Assembly (NCBI GenBank): GCA_030739975.1
Contig: JASLYC010000039.1
Span: forward strand, 1 to 51,618
Direction: 5' to 3'
From: Gammaproteobacteria bacterium
Lineage (GTDB): Bacteria > Pseudomonadota > Gammaproteobacteria > PS1 > Pseudothioglobaceae
DNA: 51,618 nt
In this document: positions 1-8,323 of the stretch, in pieces
Layout of the letters: each line of letters begins with the position of its first letter
Numbering within the stretch: the first letter of the stretch is position 1
The notes under the pieces: generated by a model
Database searches by the model: none
What the model was told of the DNA's origin: nothing
Seen by the model: only the letters and a program-made list of their open reading frames with translations
Program-made: the position numbers and the translations under genes

Positions 1-282
1 CTCTAATTCTTCAGGGTCTGATATGCGGTAACAGTCGAAGTGGTGTATATTAACTTTGTCATTTTGATAGCTCTCAACTAAGGTATAGGTAGGGCTCTTC
101 ACGCGGGCAAAGCCATACCATTGAATAAGTCCTCTAGCTAATGTTGTTTTTCCAGCTCCAAGTTCTCCCTCTAGGTATATTACGGTTGAACTAATTAATT
201 TCTCTAAACATGAAGCCAAATACCTAGAAATTGTTATTGTGTCTTGCTCTCTCAAATTTGATAGTTTCAAAACAGAATCCAC
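1..282 (-). CDS. tsaE: tRNA threonylcarbamoyladenosine biosynthesis ATPase TsaE (3' end outside window)
   Basis: TsaE is the small P-loop ATPase that works with TsaB and TsaD to place the threonylcarbamoyl group on A37 of tRNAs reading ANN codons. The 94 visible residues carry the Walker A motif GELGAGKT (39-46), the family SPTYTL segment (63-68) and the HFDCYR motif (81-86). The C-terminal part lies beyond the left edge. I place the start at GTG 282-280. A TTG at 270-268 is an alternative that would overlap the TGA of the upstream antiporter gene. In either case the genes touch and are probably co-transcribed. Identity rests on the motifs and is firm; the start is not. Confidence 0.9.
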   Translation of the reverse strand, partial: MDSVLKLSNLREQDTITISRYLASCLEKLISSTVIYLEGELGAGKTTLARGLIQWYGFARVKSPTYTLVESYQNDKVNIHHFDCYRISDPEELE

Positions 283-1229
283 ATATAATAACAAAAAACT
301 GATACAAGAATAAAGCCCTTAAAACGACTAATGGTGTTATTTTTTTTGAAGTTGTAAGAAACGAAAAACAGCATTGCTGTAAGTAAAAGCATTATAGGAT
401 AATCCCTACTAAACACTTCAGCTGGTACATTTGAAGGCTGAATAATTCCAGGTATAGCTAATACAGCAATGGTATTGAATATATTTGAACCTATAACATT
501 GCCCACAACCATTTCAAATTGATTCTTAAGTACACTAGATATTGATACAGCTAACTCTGGTAAGCTAGTGCCTAGCGCTATAACTGTTAAACCGATAACT
601 AGGTCAGATATGCCTGCAATTTTAGCTAGACTAGAGCCACCCCAAACAACTAGCTTGGCACTAAATACTAGAACTGCCAAGCTAATAATTAGCATTAACC
701 AGGTTTTAGTTATTTCACTCTTATTTACTGACTGTTCAAGCTCTTCAAATTCATTATGACTTTTATTTTTTGATTGCTTGAAGGTGTATAAAAAGAATAG
801 AACTAATAAAGATAACAGAATCAAGCCATCAACCACATCAAGTCTTCGGTCCCAATATAATAGTAAACCAGCACAGATAGTAGCAACCATCAAGAAAAGC
901 CACTCTTTTTTTATAATATCGCCATTCAATTTGATTGGCACAATAATGGCGCTTACCCCCAATACAAGAGCAATGTTAAATATGTTTGAGCCTACCGCAT
1001 TACCTATACTTATTCCAGTATTTCCTTGCATTGCAGCTAGTCCAGATACCAACATTTCAGGTGCAGATGTTCCGAATCCGAAAATAAGCATACCAATGAT
1101 TAGCGGAGAAATATTAAAGATATTCGCTACTTTTGCACCGCTATCAGTGAATTCGTCAGCACTCCAAATTAAAAGAGCAAAACCTAATATTAGTGAACCT
1201 AAAGGCAGTAGTATTTCTGTCATAGTCAA
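267..1229 (-). CDS. calcium/sodium antiporter, CaCA family (YrbG-like)
   Basis: This is an inner-membrane cation exchanger of 320 residues, the usual length for bacterial YrbG/NCKX-like proteins. The two inverted alpha repeats that form the ion path are clear: GTSAPEM (53-59) with GNAVGSNIFN (76-85), and GTSLPE (220-225) with GNVIGSNIFN (243-252). The acidic residues in the GTSxPE motifs are the expected Ca2+/Na+ ligands. Between the halves is a short hydrophilic loop (about 151-175) rich in Lys and Glu. Its stop overlaps the start of tsaE, suggesting one transcript. The transported ion is inferred from the family. Confidence 0.9.
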   Translation of the reverse strand: MTMTEILLPLGSLILGFALLIWSADEFTDSGAKVANIFNISPLIIGMLIFGFGTSAPEMLVSGLAAMQGNTGISIGNAVGSNIFNIALVLGVSAIIVPIKLNGDIIKKEWLFLMVATICAGLLLYWDRRLDVVDGLILLSLLVLFFLYTFKQSKNKSHNEFEELEQSVNKSEITKTWLMLIISLAVLVFSAKLVVWGGSSLAKIAGISDLVIGLTVIALGTSLPELAVSISSVLKNQFEMVVGNVIGSNIFNTIAVLAIPGIIQPSNVPAEVFSRDYPIMLLLTAMLFFVSYNFKKNNTISRFKGFILVSVFCYYMWILF

Positions 1230-1401
1230 AATTGGTGATGAGACTTAAATGAGATTAAAGTAAATTGGATGAAATTATATCAGAGGATGAAATTATTTCA
1301 GACCCATAAAAAAAACTTGCCATTACGAGTTTAAAGTGGTTTAATAAGTTTGGGATTGATCTAATTCCAAATTTTTTAATTTTTCAAAGGTAAAAAATTA
1401 A

Positions 1402-1995
1402 ATGAGCAGAACAAAATTTCTAGTTGGCCGTAGCGAACTAGATATGCAAGATAATTTTTATCCAGAAGATTTGCCGTCTGAATGGCGCTTTGATTATTAT
1501 TCTGCAATGTTTAAAGCTCTATCTTTGCCAATAGATAGTGATGAGGATTTATTTCAGATTTTTGAAGAGTTGGAAGAGTCGGATGAAGAGTTTGAGTTGA
1601 TACTTTCCATTGATATAGAGAAATTCAATGACAGAAAAAAATTATCAACCATATTGCTATCATTATCTGAGCATAAAGAACACTTTACTATTTATTGTGA
1701 AATAGAGGAAGAACCTTCGAAAGAGTTTATGTCAGCTTTGATTGGTTACAATTATTGTTTGAAATCACTTAAGCCTCTTGATATCAAAACGAATAAAGTT
1801 TTTGCCGTAAATCAACACTTATATTTTAATTATGTTCCTGTTTTTTATTCTGCAGTTGTATGGGATGAAAAGAAAATTCGATCTTGCTTAGAGGAAATAT
1901 CTGAGATTAATTCTAGGACTGTATTAATTTGCAAAGATGCAGAAAGTGAAACTTTAAATAGAATTCGTATTATTTCAGAATTGTTAGGATTTTGA
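1402..1995 (+). CDS. DUF72/YecE-like hypothetical protein
   Basis: I do not recognise a defined function. The N-terminus contains FYPEDLP (19-25) followed by a WRFDYYSAMF-type segment (28-37), which recalls the Trp/Tyr-Pro start of the DUF72 (YecE) family. At 197 residues it is shorter than typical DUF72 proteins (about 240-280), and the rest is poorly conserved to my eye. It is acidic and soluble with no signal peptide or membrane segment. The stop TGA overlaps the TTG start of hemD, so the two are translationally coupled. The DUF72 link is tentative. Confidence 0.6.
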   Translation: MSRTKFLVGRSELDMQDNFYPEDLPSEWRFDYYSAMFKALSLPIDSDEDLFQIFEELEESDEEFELILSIDIEKFNDRKKLSTILLSLSEHKEHFTIYCEIEEEPSKEFMSALIGYNYCLKSLKPLDIKTNKVFAVNQHLYFNYVPVFYSAVVWDEKKIRSCLEEISEINSRTVLICKDAESETLNRIRIISELLGF

Positions 1996-2723
1996 ATGTT
2001 CTTATTACTAGGCCTTTGCATCAGGCCCAATCACTAAAGTCACTATTAGAGAATGACGGCCATAATGGCCTATTATTTCCTACTCTTAAGATTAAGAAAT
2101 TAATTGTTGATGTTGAAATTAATAATTATGATGCACTTATATTTATTAGTAAGAATTCTGTTAAATACGCAATAGAGCAAATAACATTTCCACAAAATAG
2201 AACGTTCAAAGTATTTGCTGTTGGAGCAGCTACAGCTAACAAGCTTAAAGATTGCGGGATTGAAGTTGATTGCCATCCTCAGGAAAATGCATCCAGCGAA
2301 AATTTATTGTCCACACCAATAGTCTCTCAGATGGAAAACAAAAAAATACTAATTGTAAGAGGTAAGGGTGGAAGGGAGACACTAAAGCTAGGTCTGTCAG
2401 CAAAACACAATTATGTAGATTATCTTGAAGTTTATGAGAGAACTGAATGCGAGGTTTCTGATGTCCATATAGAGTCTATTGAAAAATTACTCAATAATCA
2501 AAATAGTGTATTAACAATTACCAGCATAGAGAGTTTATTAGCAATGCTAAACATTGTAAAAAAAATAGACCATAATTGTCTTGATAAAATTAAATCTATG
2601 CCACTAATTGTTCTTAGTAATCGTATTAGTTATTTTGCAAAATCTGTTGGATTTTTACATACCTATGTTGCTTATAAGACAAATAATCACGGATTAGTTG
2701 CAGTAATTAATCAGCTAAAATAA
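1992..2723 (+). CDS. hemD: uroporphyrinogen-III synthase HemD
   Basis: HemD closes and inverts ring D of hydroxymethylbilane to give uroporphyrinogen III, the branch point to haem, sirohaem and cobalamin. The 243-residue length is normal. Recognisable family segments are the N-terminal LITRP, the central FISKNSVKYA stretch (about residues 51-60), FAVGAATANKL (about 75-85) and ILIVRGKGGRETL (about 117-129). As usual for this family overall conservation is low. The only start that keeps LITRP in frame is TTG at 1992, overlapping the upstream stop as TTGA. hemC, its usual neighbour, is not adjacent. Confidence 0.88.
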   Translation: MNVLITRPLHQAQSLKSLLENDGHNGLLFPTLKIKKLIVDVEINNYDALIFISKNSVKYAIEQITFPQNRTFKVFAVGAATANKLKDCGIEVDCHPQENASSENLLSTPIVSQMENKKILIVRGKGGRETLKLGLSAKHNYVDYLEVYERTECEVSDVHIESIEKLLNNQNSVLTITSIESLLAMLNIVKKIDHNCLDKIKSMPLIVLSNRISYFAKSVGFLHTYVAYKTNNHGLVAVINQLK

Positions 2724-2739
2724 AAACTTACAAATACCC

Positions 2740-2768
2740 TTGACATTTAACTTGATTCACGTTATTTT
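2740..2768 (+). promoter_or_regulatory. sigma70-type promoter for the HTH/coiled-coil gene
   Basis: A perfect -35 hexamer TTGACA (2740-2745) is followed 17 bases later by TATTTT (2763-2768). It lies in the 123-base gap between hemD and the gene starting at 2847 and faces that gene. The spacing is optimal and the -10 is imperfect. This leaves a leader of roughly 70 bases. Confidence 0.5.
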
Positions 2769-2846
2769 TTCTCTAAAGTTCTTTAGAAAAATATAAATTT
2801 AGGCGAATTTAAACAATAAATATACTTGAATTATCTTTCGGGGAAA

Positions 2847-3284
2847 ATGGTAAAGTTAAGCGTATCAAAAGCAGCAAAAATACTTGGTATTAGTCGTTTC
2901 GAAATACAAGACCAAATTAATTGCGGAAAACTCCATACCCATGAAGGTTATGTAACCCCAGACAGTATTAGACTGGCTTATCCAGAAATATCCTTTCAAA
3001 TCGAGCAAGACGCACAAATTAAAAAAATGCAAAAAATAAAAGACAAATCAGATTATCGAAATGGTGTAAATAAAACTGTTCATACCGAAAATGAGAGTGC
3101 ACTTATTTCTGTGGTCGCATCTTTAAAAACCAAGCTATACAGAGAAGAGATAAAAAATAAACACTTCGAAATGGTTTTTAAGCAATTAAATGAGCGTTTA
3201 GAAAAGCTGAATGATTGTTGCCATTCTCAAGACAAAGAAAAGCTCTCTCAAATTCAAAGATGGATAGCAGAGCAAGCGCACTAA
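2847..3284 (+). CDS. small DNA-binding-like protein with excisionase/MerR-type HTH and C-terminal coiled coil
   Basis: The N-terminal 40 residues (VSKAAKILGIS, then KLHTHEGYV) look like a winged helix-turn-helix of the excisionase/MerR type, also found at the N-terminus of some 2Fe-2S ferredoxin proteins. Then comes a basic linker and a helix-rich tail (about 85-145) that could form a coiled coil. No catalytic residues or membrane segments are seen. I chose ATG 2847, which leaves 145 residues and has GGGG just upstream, over a TTG at 2826 that adds eight unconserved residues. It stands alone, convergent with metF. A regulatory or polar-localisation role is possible but is only inference. Confidence 0.7.
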   Translation: MVKLSVSKAAKILGISRFEIQDQINCGKLHTHEGYVTPDSIRLAYPEISFQIEQDAQIKKMQKIKDKSDYRNGVNKTVHTENESALISVVASLKTKLYREEIKNKHFEMVFKQLNERLEKLNDCCHSQDKEKLSQIQRWIAEQAH

Positions 3285-3306
3285 TATAATAAAAAAAATT
3301 ATTATA
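3285..3306. terminator. possible weak bidirectional terminator (AT-only stem)
   Basis: A perfect 8-base inverted repeat, TATAATAA and TTATTATA with six A between, sits between the converging HTH gene and metF and runs into the metF stop. It is AT only, so the hairpin would be weak, but it has A and T tracts on both sides. It may mark the transcript ends in both directions. Confidence 0.25.
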
Positions 3307-4120
3307 ATTTCTTTATTATATTCATAATAGGCTCAGACCGATTCATTGTATAAAAATGCAAACTATCTACACCGTTATCTATTAAAGTTTGGCAAAGCTT
3401 CAACACAACATCCTCTCCAAAAGCAAGTAGCGACTCTTTATCATCCCTATACAGTCTGAGTCTTTCTGTTATCCATTTTGGGATTTGTGCATCACACATG
3501 TTAGAGAATCTTACAATATTTGAGTAGTTCGTTATTGGCATTATTCCAGGTGTAATTGGAATATCAATTCCAAGTTTTTCGATATCATCAACAAACCTAA
3601 AATATGCATCAGGATTGTAGAAATACTGGGTTATAGCACCGTCAGCTCCAGCCCTAACCTTTTGAGCAAAGTTACTTAACTCAGTACCAATATTTGTTGC
3701 TTGAGGGTGAGATTCAGGATAAGCGGCAACTTCAATATGGAAGTAGTCATCATATTCAGACTTAATAAATTCAACTAACTCATTTGCGTATCTTAATTCT
3801 CCAGTATTTTGCATTCCTGAAGGAATATCACCCCTTAAGGCGACTACTTTATCTATGCCATTAGCTTTGTATTTATCTAGTATAGACTTTGTTATATTTT
3901 TTGATGCTCCAATACAGGTGAGATGAGGCGCTACACGAACTTTATTATTGTTTTTTATATCTATAACCGTCTCAAAAGTAGACTCTTGTGTAGTCCCACC
4001 AGCGCCATAAGTAACCGAAAAATATTCAGGGTTAATTTTGGATATTTGTTTAATTACTTGTTGCAGGTTGTCCTTTCCTTTTTCAGATTGCGGGGGAAAG
4101 AATTCGAAACTAGTTTTCAT
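3302..4120 (-). CDS. metF: methylenetetrahydrofolate reductase MetF
   Basis: MetF reduces 5,10-methylene-THF to 5-methyl-THF with FAD, supplying the methyl group for methionine. The start SFEFFPP carries the catalytic Glu of the family. VTYGAGGTT (about 36-44), HLTC (about 66-69), ALRGD (about 95-99), ITQYFYN (about 176-182) and PGIMP (about 206-210) are the standard flavin and folate contacts. The length of about 272 residues is slightly below E. coli MetF (296). I prefer ATG 4120, which begins MKTSFEFF as in homologues. The upstream start at 4144 adds eight residues. No S-box, MetJ box or other methionine control element is evident upstream. Confidence 0.93.
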   Translation of the reverse strand: MKTSFEFFPPQSEKGKDNLQQVIKQISKINPEYFSVTYGAGGTTQESTFETVIDIKNNNKVRVAPHLTCIGASKNITKSILDKYKANGIDKVVALRGDIPSGMQNTGELRYANELVEFIKSEYDDYFHIEVAAYPESHPQATNIGTELSNFAQKVRAGADGAITQYFYNPDAYFRFVDDIEKLGIDIPITPGIMPITNYSNIVRFSNMCDAQIPKWITERLRLYRDDKESLLAFGEDVVLKLCQTLIDNGVDSLHFYTMNRSEPIMNIIKKL

Positions 4121-4246
4121 TGTTATTTGTTGAAATAAATTCAATTAAATTATACTTAAATTATACTTTCGCTAATAATTGCTTTTTCTGTATCAATAAA
4201 AAAATCGGGTAAAATACCGTCTTTTATTGAATAAATGCAGGAACAA

Positions 4247-4465
4247 ATGGCAAAGAGTGATTATATAGAATTGGAAGGCGTAGTTAAAGAAAAACTTCCA
4301 AACACAACTTTTAAGGTTGAATTGGAGAATGGGCACAATGTTTTGGCCCATATCTCTGGAAAGATTCGAAAACACTATATACGCATATTGCCTGGCGATA
4401 AAGTTACTGTCGAGATGACCCCCTATGATTTAACCAAGGGCAGAATAACCTTTAGACATAAGTAA
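4247..4465 (+). CDS. infA: translation initiation factor IF-1
   Basis: IF-1 binds the ribosomal A site and helps IF-2 and IF-3 in start-site selection. The 72-residue product from ATG 4247 matches the family from end to end: [43 protein letters not shown] and the [10 protein letters not shown]-like segment, here with TPYDL. It is a single OB-fold domain. An ATG at 4235 would add four residues. I prefer 4247 because it begins MAKSDYIE like homologues and has AGGA four bases upstream. tRNA-Leu follows within 30 bases and may share its transcript. Confidence 0.96.
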   Translation: MAKSDYIELEGVVKEKLPNTTFKVELENGHNVLAHISGKIRKHYIRILPGDKVTVEMTPYDLTKGRITFRHK

Positions 4466-4492
4466 AATATCTTTGTATAAATAATTTAAATT

Positions 4493-4579
4493 GCCGCTGT
4501 GGTGGAATTGGTAGACACGCCGGATTCAAAATCCGGTTCCTTCACGGGAGTGACGGTTCGAGCCCGTCCAGCGGTACCA
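4493..4579 (+). tRNA. tRNA-Leu (anticodon CAA)
   Basis: The 87-base sequence folds as a class II tRNA. The acceptor arms GCCGCTG and CAGCGGT pair with one G-T pair. The D arm carries TGGTAGACAC. The anticodon stem CCGGA/TCCGG encloses the loop TTCAAAA, giving anticodon CAA, which reads UUG. A long variable arm follows (TTCCTTCACGGGAG region), then the T arm GGTTCGAGCCC. A discriminator A and an encoded CCA end the gene. The long variable arm and discriminator A fit leucine. Confidence 0.97.
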
Positions 4580-4627
4580 AATATGTATTATTGTGAAAGT
4601 AACTAAATTTGGTATGTGATTTGTTGG

Positions 4628-4688
4628 TTCATAATATGTTATGGTTTCTTTGTTTCATAATATATTTTGATATCTCGATTCATAATAT
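4628..4688 (+). repeat. three direct repeats of TTCATAATAT upstream of oadG
   Basis: Identical 10-base copies lie at 4628-4637, 4654-4663 and 4679-4688, with start-to-start spacing of 26 and 25 bases. They occupy the leader between tRNA-Leu and oadG and end about 50 bases before the oadG start. Regular spacing in an otherwise variable AT-rich region suggests binding sites for a repeating regulator or a small tandem duplication that has decayed. No regulator is identified. Confidence 0.6.
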
Positions 4689-4739
4689 ATATATAATTTA
4701 TCGTGGTTTATTTTCTAATTAGCAGATAAAATATAATTT

Positions 4740-4970
4740 ATGGGACAACCTGAACTATTAGCTGAAGCAATTAACCTGACACTATTTGGTATGTGTTTTG
4801 TTTTTTTGTTTTTAACTTTGTTAGTTTTTGTAACTAAGATTATGTCTATTATAGTTCAACGTTTACACAAAAATCATAATGGCTCATTTCAACAAGATGT
4901 CAGTGATGAGGTTGATGAAAGAACTAAACATATTATTGAACAGGCTATCAAGATGCATAGAGGTTCATGA
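4740..4970 (+). CDS. oadG: oxaloacetate decarboxylase gamma subunit OadG
   Basis: OadG is the small membrane subunit that holds the alpha and beta subunits of the sodium-pumping oxaloacetate decarboxylase together and helps bind zinc. The product has 76 residues. An N-terminal membrane helix (about 11-34, ending TLLVFVTKIM) is followed by a hydrophilic tail, which is the family pattern. Sequence conservation in OadG is low, so the call leans on its size, its topology and the oadA gene only three bases downstream. A tract of three direct repeats lies upstream. Confidence 0.85.
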   Translation: MGQPELLAEAINLTLFGMCFVFLFLTLLVFVTKIMSIIVQRLHKNHNGSFQQDVSDEVDERTKHIIEQAIKMHRGS

Positions 4971-4973
4971 TTT

Positions 4974-6815
4974 ATGAAAAAATTTTTTAAGAGTATCGCT
5001 ATGAAATCAAAAAAAAGTTTAAATACTGCACCGGTTGGTATTACAGAGTTAGTTCTTAGGGACGGTCATCAGTCATTGTTTGCAACAAGAATGCGTATCG
5101 ATGATATGTTGCCTATTGCCGAGAAGATTGACAAAATTGGTTATTGGTCGAATGAATCATGGGGCGGAGCTACTTTTGACTCTTGCATCCGTTTTATTGG
5201 TGAAGACCCGTGGGATAGAATCAGAGAGCTAAGTAAGGCTATGCCAAATACACCTCAACAAATGTTACTTAGAGGTCAAAACTTGCTTGGATACCGTCAT
5301 TACAGTGACGATGTAGTTCGTAAATTCGTAGATCGTTGTGCTGAAAATGGGGTTGGAGTTTTGCGTATTTTTGATGCCATGAATGATATTAGAAACCTTA
5401 AAACAGCAACAGACCAAACCATAAAAACAGGCAAACATGCTCAGGGCACAATCTCGTACACAGTCAGCCCAGTCCATACTAACCAGATGTGGATTGATAT
5501 GGCAAAGCAGATAGAAGATATGGGAGCTCATTCTTTGTGTATAAAAGATATGGCAGGACTTCTGCAGCCTTATGTAGCTTATGACCTAGTTAAGGAGCTC
5601 AAAGCGGCAATAGATATCCCGATTCAGCTCCATGCTCACGCCACAACAGGTCTTTCTACAGCATGCATAATGAAAGCTGTTGAAGCAGGAATCGATAGGG
5701 TTGATACATCTATAGGATCTATGAGTATGACTTATGGTCATTCAGCAACCAATTCCGTTGTTTCTATTCTAGAAAACAGCCCAAGGAAAACTGGCCTAGA
5801 TATGAAAAAACTAGAAGAAATTGATTTATATTTTAAGCCGGTACGTAAAAAGTACTACAAACTTGAGGGATCTCTAAAAGGAGTAGACTCAAGAATTCTC
5901 CTTTCTCAAGTACCAGGAGGAATGCTAACAAATATGGAGAACCAGCTTAGGGAACAAAACGCTACTGACAAGATGGATGAAGTGCTGCTTGAGATACCTA
6001 GAGTGAGAAAAGATTTGGGATATATTCCTTTGGTAACTCCAACATCTCAAATCGTCGGAACACAGTCAGTATTAAACGTTTTGACTGGTGAAAGGTACAA
6101 GACTATTACAAAAGAATCAGCGGGCATCTTGAAAGGAGAGTATGGCTCGACACCGGCACCAGTGGATAGCTCATTACAACAAAGGGTTTTGGATGGTGCT
6201 GAGGTAATAACTTGCAGACCTGCGGACAAAATAGAACCTGAAATGGATATTCTTGAAAAAGAGTTCGATGAGATTGTTGCCGATAAAAGCATTACCGTTG
6301 CCGAGAATAAAATTGATGACTTACTTACTTACGCATTATTTCCACAAGTGGGTATTTCTTTTCTAGAAAATCGCAACAATCCGTCTTTCTTTGAGCCAAT
6401 GCCACAGCCAGAAGATGAGTCGGCAAAGTCAGACACTGAGGAAAGTTCATATACTGTATCCTTTGAAGGAAAATCGTATACCGTTGAAGTATCTGCAGGT
6501 GGAGAAGTAACATCGATGCAGTCTGCATCCAAAAAGGCAAATAATATAACCTCAGGAGCGGCAGCAAAGAAAATTGTTAGTGATGTATCGGCTAGTTCCG
6601 AAGGCGAAGCTGTTGAAGCACCTCTTTCAGGAAACATTTGGAAGGTAATGGTTGAGCCTAATCAGGAAATTACTGCTGGCGATGTTTTGGTAATCCTAGA
6701 AGCAATGAAGATGGAGACTGAAATTAGAGCTGCTAAAGATGGAGTTGTTTTGGATATTAATATTAAAGAAGGCGATTCTGTAAAAGTTGGCCAAACCTTA
6801 CTAACTATTACATAA
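4974..6815 (+). CDS. oadA: oxaloacetate decarboxylase alpha subunit OadA (biotin carboxyltransferase)
   Basis: OadA moves the C4 carboxylate of oxaloacetate to biotin, giving pyruvate. OadB then releases CO2 and pumps sodium. The carboxyltransferase barrel starts with RDGHQSLFATRM (29-40) and holds the metal ligand motif HAHATTG near residue 222. A linker rich in Ser, Ala and Glu (about 475-540) leads to a biotinyl domain with EAMKMETE, where Lys579 is the biotin site. The length of 613 is typical. RDGHQ replaces the more common RDAHQ. The start could also be ATG 5001 (MKSKKS), which has AAGAG in better position. bioF and bioH elsewhere in the window would help supply the cofactor. Confidence 0.96.
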   Translation: MKKFFKSIAMKSKKSLNTAPVGITELVLRDGHQSLFATRMRIDDMLPIAEKIDKIGYWSNESWGGATFDSCIRFIGEDPWDRIRELSKAMPNTPQQMLLRGQNLLGYRHYSDDVVRKFVDRCAENGVGVLRIFDAMNDIRNLKTATDQTIKTGKHAQGTISYTVSPVHTNQMWIDMAKQIEDMGAHSLCIKDMAGLLQPYVAYDLVKELKAAIDIPIQLHAHATTGLSTACIMKAVEAGIDRVDTSIGSMSMTYGHSATNSVVSILENSPRKTGLDMKKLEEIDLYFKPVRKKYYKLEGSLKGVDSRILLSQVPGGMLTNMENQLREQNATDKMDEVLLEIPRVRKDLGYIPLVTPTSQIVGTQSVLNVLTGERYKTITKESAGILKGEYGSTPAPVDSSLQQRVLDGAEVITCRPADKIEPEMDILEKEFDEIVADKSITVAENKIDDLLTYALFPQVGISFLENRNNPSFFEPMPQPEDESAKSDTEESSYTVSFEGKSYTVEVSAGGEVTSMQSASKKANNITSGAAAKKIVSDVSASSEGEAVEAPLSGNIWKVMVEPNQEITAGDVLVILEAMKMETEIRAAKDGVVLDINIKEGDSVKVGQTLLTIT

Positions 6816-6832
6816 AGGGTTAATTAATAGCG

Positions 6833-7963
6833 ATGGAACAGTTTAACACTTTATGGATTAATACAGGTCTTTACCAGCTAACAACTGGCCAAGGATTCAT
6901 GCTACTAGTAGGTGCATTACTTATATATCTTGCAATAGTCAAAAAATTTGAACCATTGCTGTTGTTGCCTATAGGTTTTGGTGCAATCTTAAGCAACATA
7001 CCAGGTGCAAATCTAGCAGTAGGAGATGGCATATTACATATTTTTTATGTGGTAGGAATTGAGTCTGGAGCATTTCCACTTATTATATTTATGGGTGTAG
7101 GAGCGATGACTGACTTTGGTCCTTTGCTAGCTAATCCCAAGACATTATTATTAGGCGCTGCAGCACAGTTCGGTATTTTTGCCACCTTACTAGGGGCTAT
7201 CGGGTTAACTACATTAGGTGTTTTCGACTTTAGCCTTAAAGATGCTGCTGCGATAGGAATAATTGGCGGTGCAGATGGACCAACAAGCATTTATGTGGCA
7301 TCTAAATTGGCTCCAGACCTATTAGGTGCAATAGCTGTGGCATCCTACTCTTATATGGCACTAGTGCCACTTATACAACCCCCAATAATGCGAGCACTAA
7401 CCACCAAGAAAGAGCGGAAAATTGAAATGGTGCAATTGAGGGAAGTGTCGACTGTTGAGAAGATTGTTTTCCCAATTATGTTATTAATGCTGGTTGCACT
7501 CCTACTTCCTGATGCGGCACCATTATTGGGTATGTTTGCATTTGGTAATTTAATGAAAGAGTCTGGTGTAGTTGACCGATTAAGTGACACAACTCAGAAC
7601 TCATTAATAAACATAGTAACTATTTTCTTGGGCCTTTCTGTGGGATCTAAATTGATGGCAGATAAATTTTTACAATTGGACACTATAGGTATTTTGTTGT
7701 TGGGAATGGTTGCTTTCGCGATAGGAACCGCCTGTGGATTGTTAATGGCAAAAATAATGAATGTGTTCAGTAAGCACAAGATTAACCCGTTAATCGGTTC
7801 GGCAGGAGTTTCCGCGGTACCAATGGCGGCTCGAGTCTCAAACAAGGTTGGACTAGAATCAAATCCTCATAATTTTTTGTTAATGCATGCTATGGGACCA
7901 AATGTTGCTGGAGTTATAGGTTCAGCTATTGCAGCTGGCATAATGATTCAGTTTTTGGGTTAA
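6833..7963 (+). CDS. oadB: oxaloacetate decarboxylase beta subunit OadB (sodium pump)
   Basis: OadB is the polytopic inner-membrane subunit that decarboxylates carboxybiotin and exports sodium. The 376-residue length matches the family. Hallmarks are [12 protein letters not shown] (about 84-95), [11 protein letters not shown] (about 143-153) with the sodium-linked Asp, and the C-terminal [10 protein letters not shown] and [14 protein letters not shown] segments. The gene lies 17 bases after oadA and is followed after three bases by the PanD-like gene, so the operon has at least four genes. Together they convert oxaloacetate decarboxylation into a sodium gradient. Confidence 0.95.
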   Translation: MEQFNTLWINTGLYQLTTGQGFMLLVGALLIYLAIVKKFEPLLLLPIGFGAILSNIPGANLAVGDGILHIFYVVGIESGAFPLIIFMGVGAMTDFGPLLANPKTLLLGAAAQFGIFATLLGAIGLTTLGVFDFSLKDAAAIGIIGGADGPTSIYVASKLAPDLLGAIAVASYSYMALVPLIQPPIMRALTTKKERKIEMVQLREVSTVEKIVFPIMLLMLVALLLPDAAPLLGMFAFGNLMKESGVVDRLSDTTQNSLINIVTIFLGLSVGSKLMADKFLQLDTIGILLLGMVAFAIGTACGLLMAKIMNVFSKHKINPLIGSAGVSAVPMAARVSNKVGLESNPHNFLLMHAMGPNVAGVIGSAIAAGIMIQFLG

Positions 7964-7966
7964 ATA

Positions 7967-8323
7967 GTGCAAATATCTATTTTAAAGTCAAAAATAAACA
8001 AAGTAAGGGTAACTCATTGCCATAAAGAAAAAGATGACTGTTGCGAGATTGACGGTGTACTTCTTGATGCTGCAAATATCTCAAAATTTGAACAGTTACA
8101 AATAGACAATAGCACGAACGGTAGAGTCATTATTACTCACGCAATTCGCGGTAAAGATAATTCTGGAGTAATTTCTCTAAATGGGACGACCGCAAATAAT
8201 TGTAGTGTTGGCGATATATTAACTATATCTTCCTATGCATCTTTAGATATAAGACATTTGAAAAACCATAATCAAAAGGTTTGCCATGTCGATGAAGGCA
8301 ACTCACTAGTAAAATCTACTTAG
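7967..8323 (+). CDS. diverged aspartate decarboxylase (PanD)-like protein, altered processing site
   Basis: This 118-residue product aligns without gaps to PanD, the pyruvoyl enzyme making beta-alanine. Shared features are ILKSKI and VTH at the N-terminus, the LLDAANI segment, TNGR, SGVISLNG and VGDIL. Against E. coli PanD numbering (recalled from memory) Lys9, Thr57 and Asn72 are kept. The self-cleavage pair Gly24-Ser25 reads Asp24-Cys25, within KDDCCEID. His11 is Asn, Tyr22 is Lys, Arg54 is Val and Tyr58 is His. It starts at GTG three bases after oadB and is probably co-transcribed. Its stop overlaps that of lolD. The fold is fairly sure. Normal PanD activity is doubtful, and a new role tied to the oxaloacetate decarboxylase is inference. 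Confidence 0.75.
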   Translation: MQISILKSKINKVRVTHCHKEKDDCCEIDGVLLDAANISKFEQLQIDNSTNGRVIITHAIRGKDNSGVISLNGTTANNCSVGDILTISSYASLDIRHLKNHNQKVCHVDEGNSLVKST

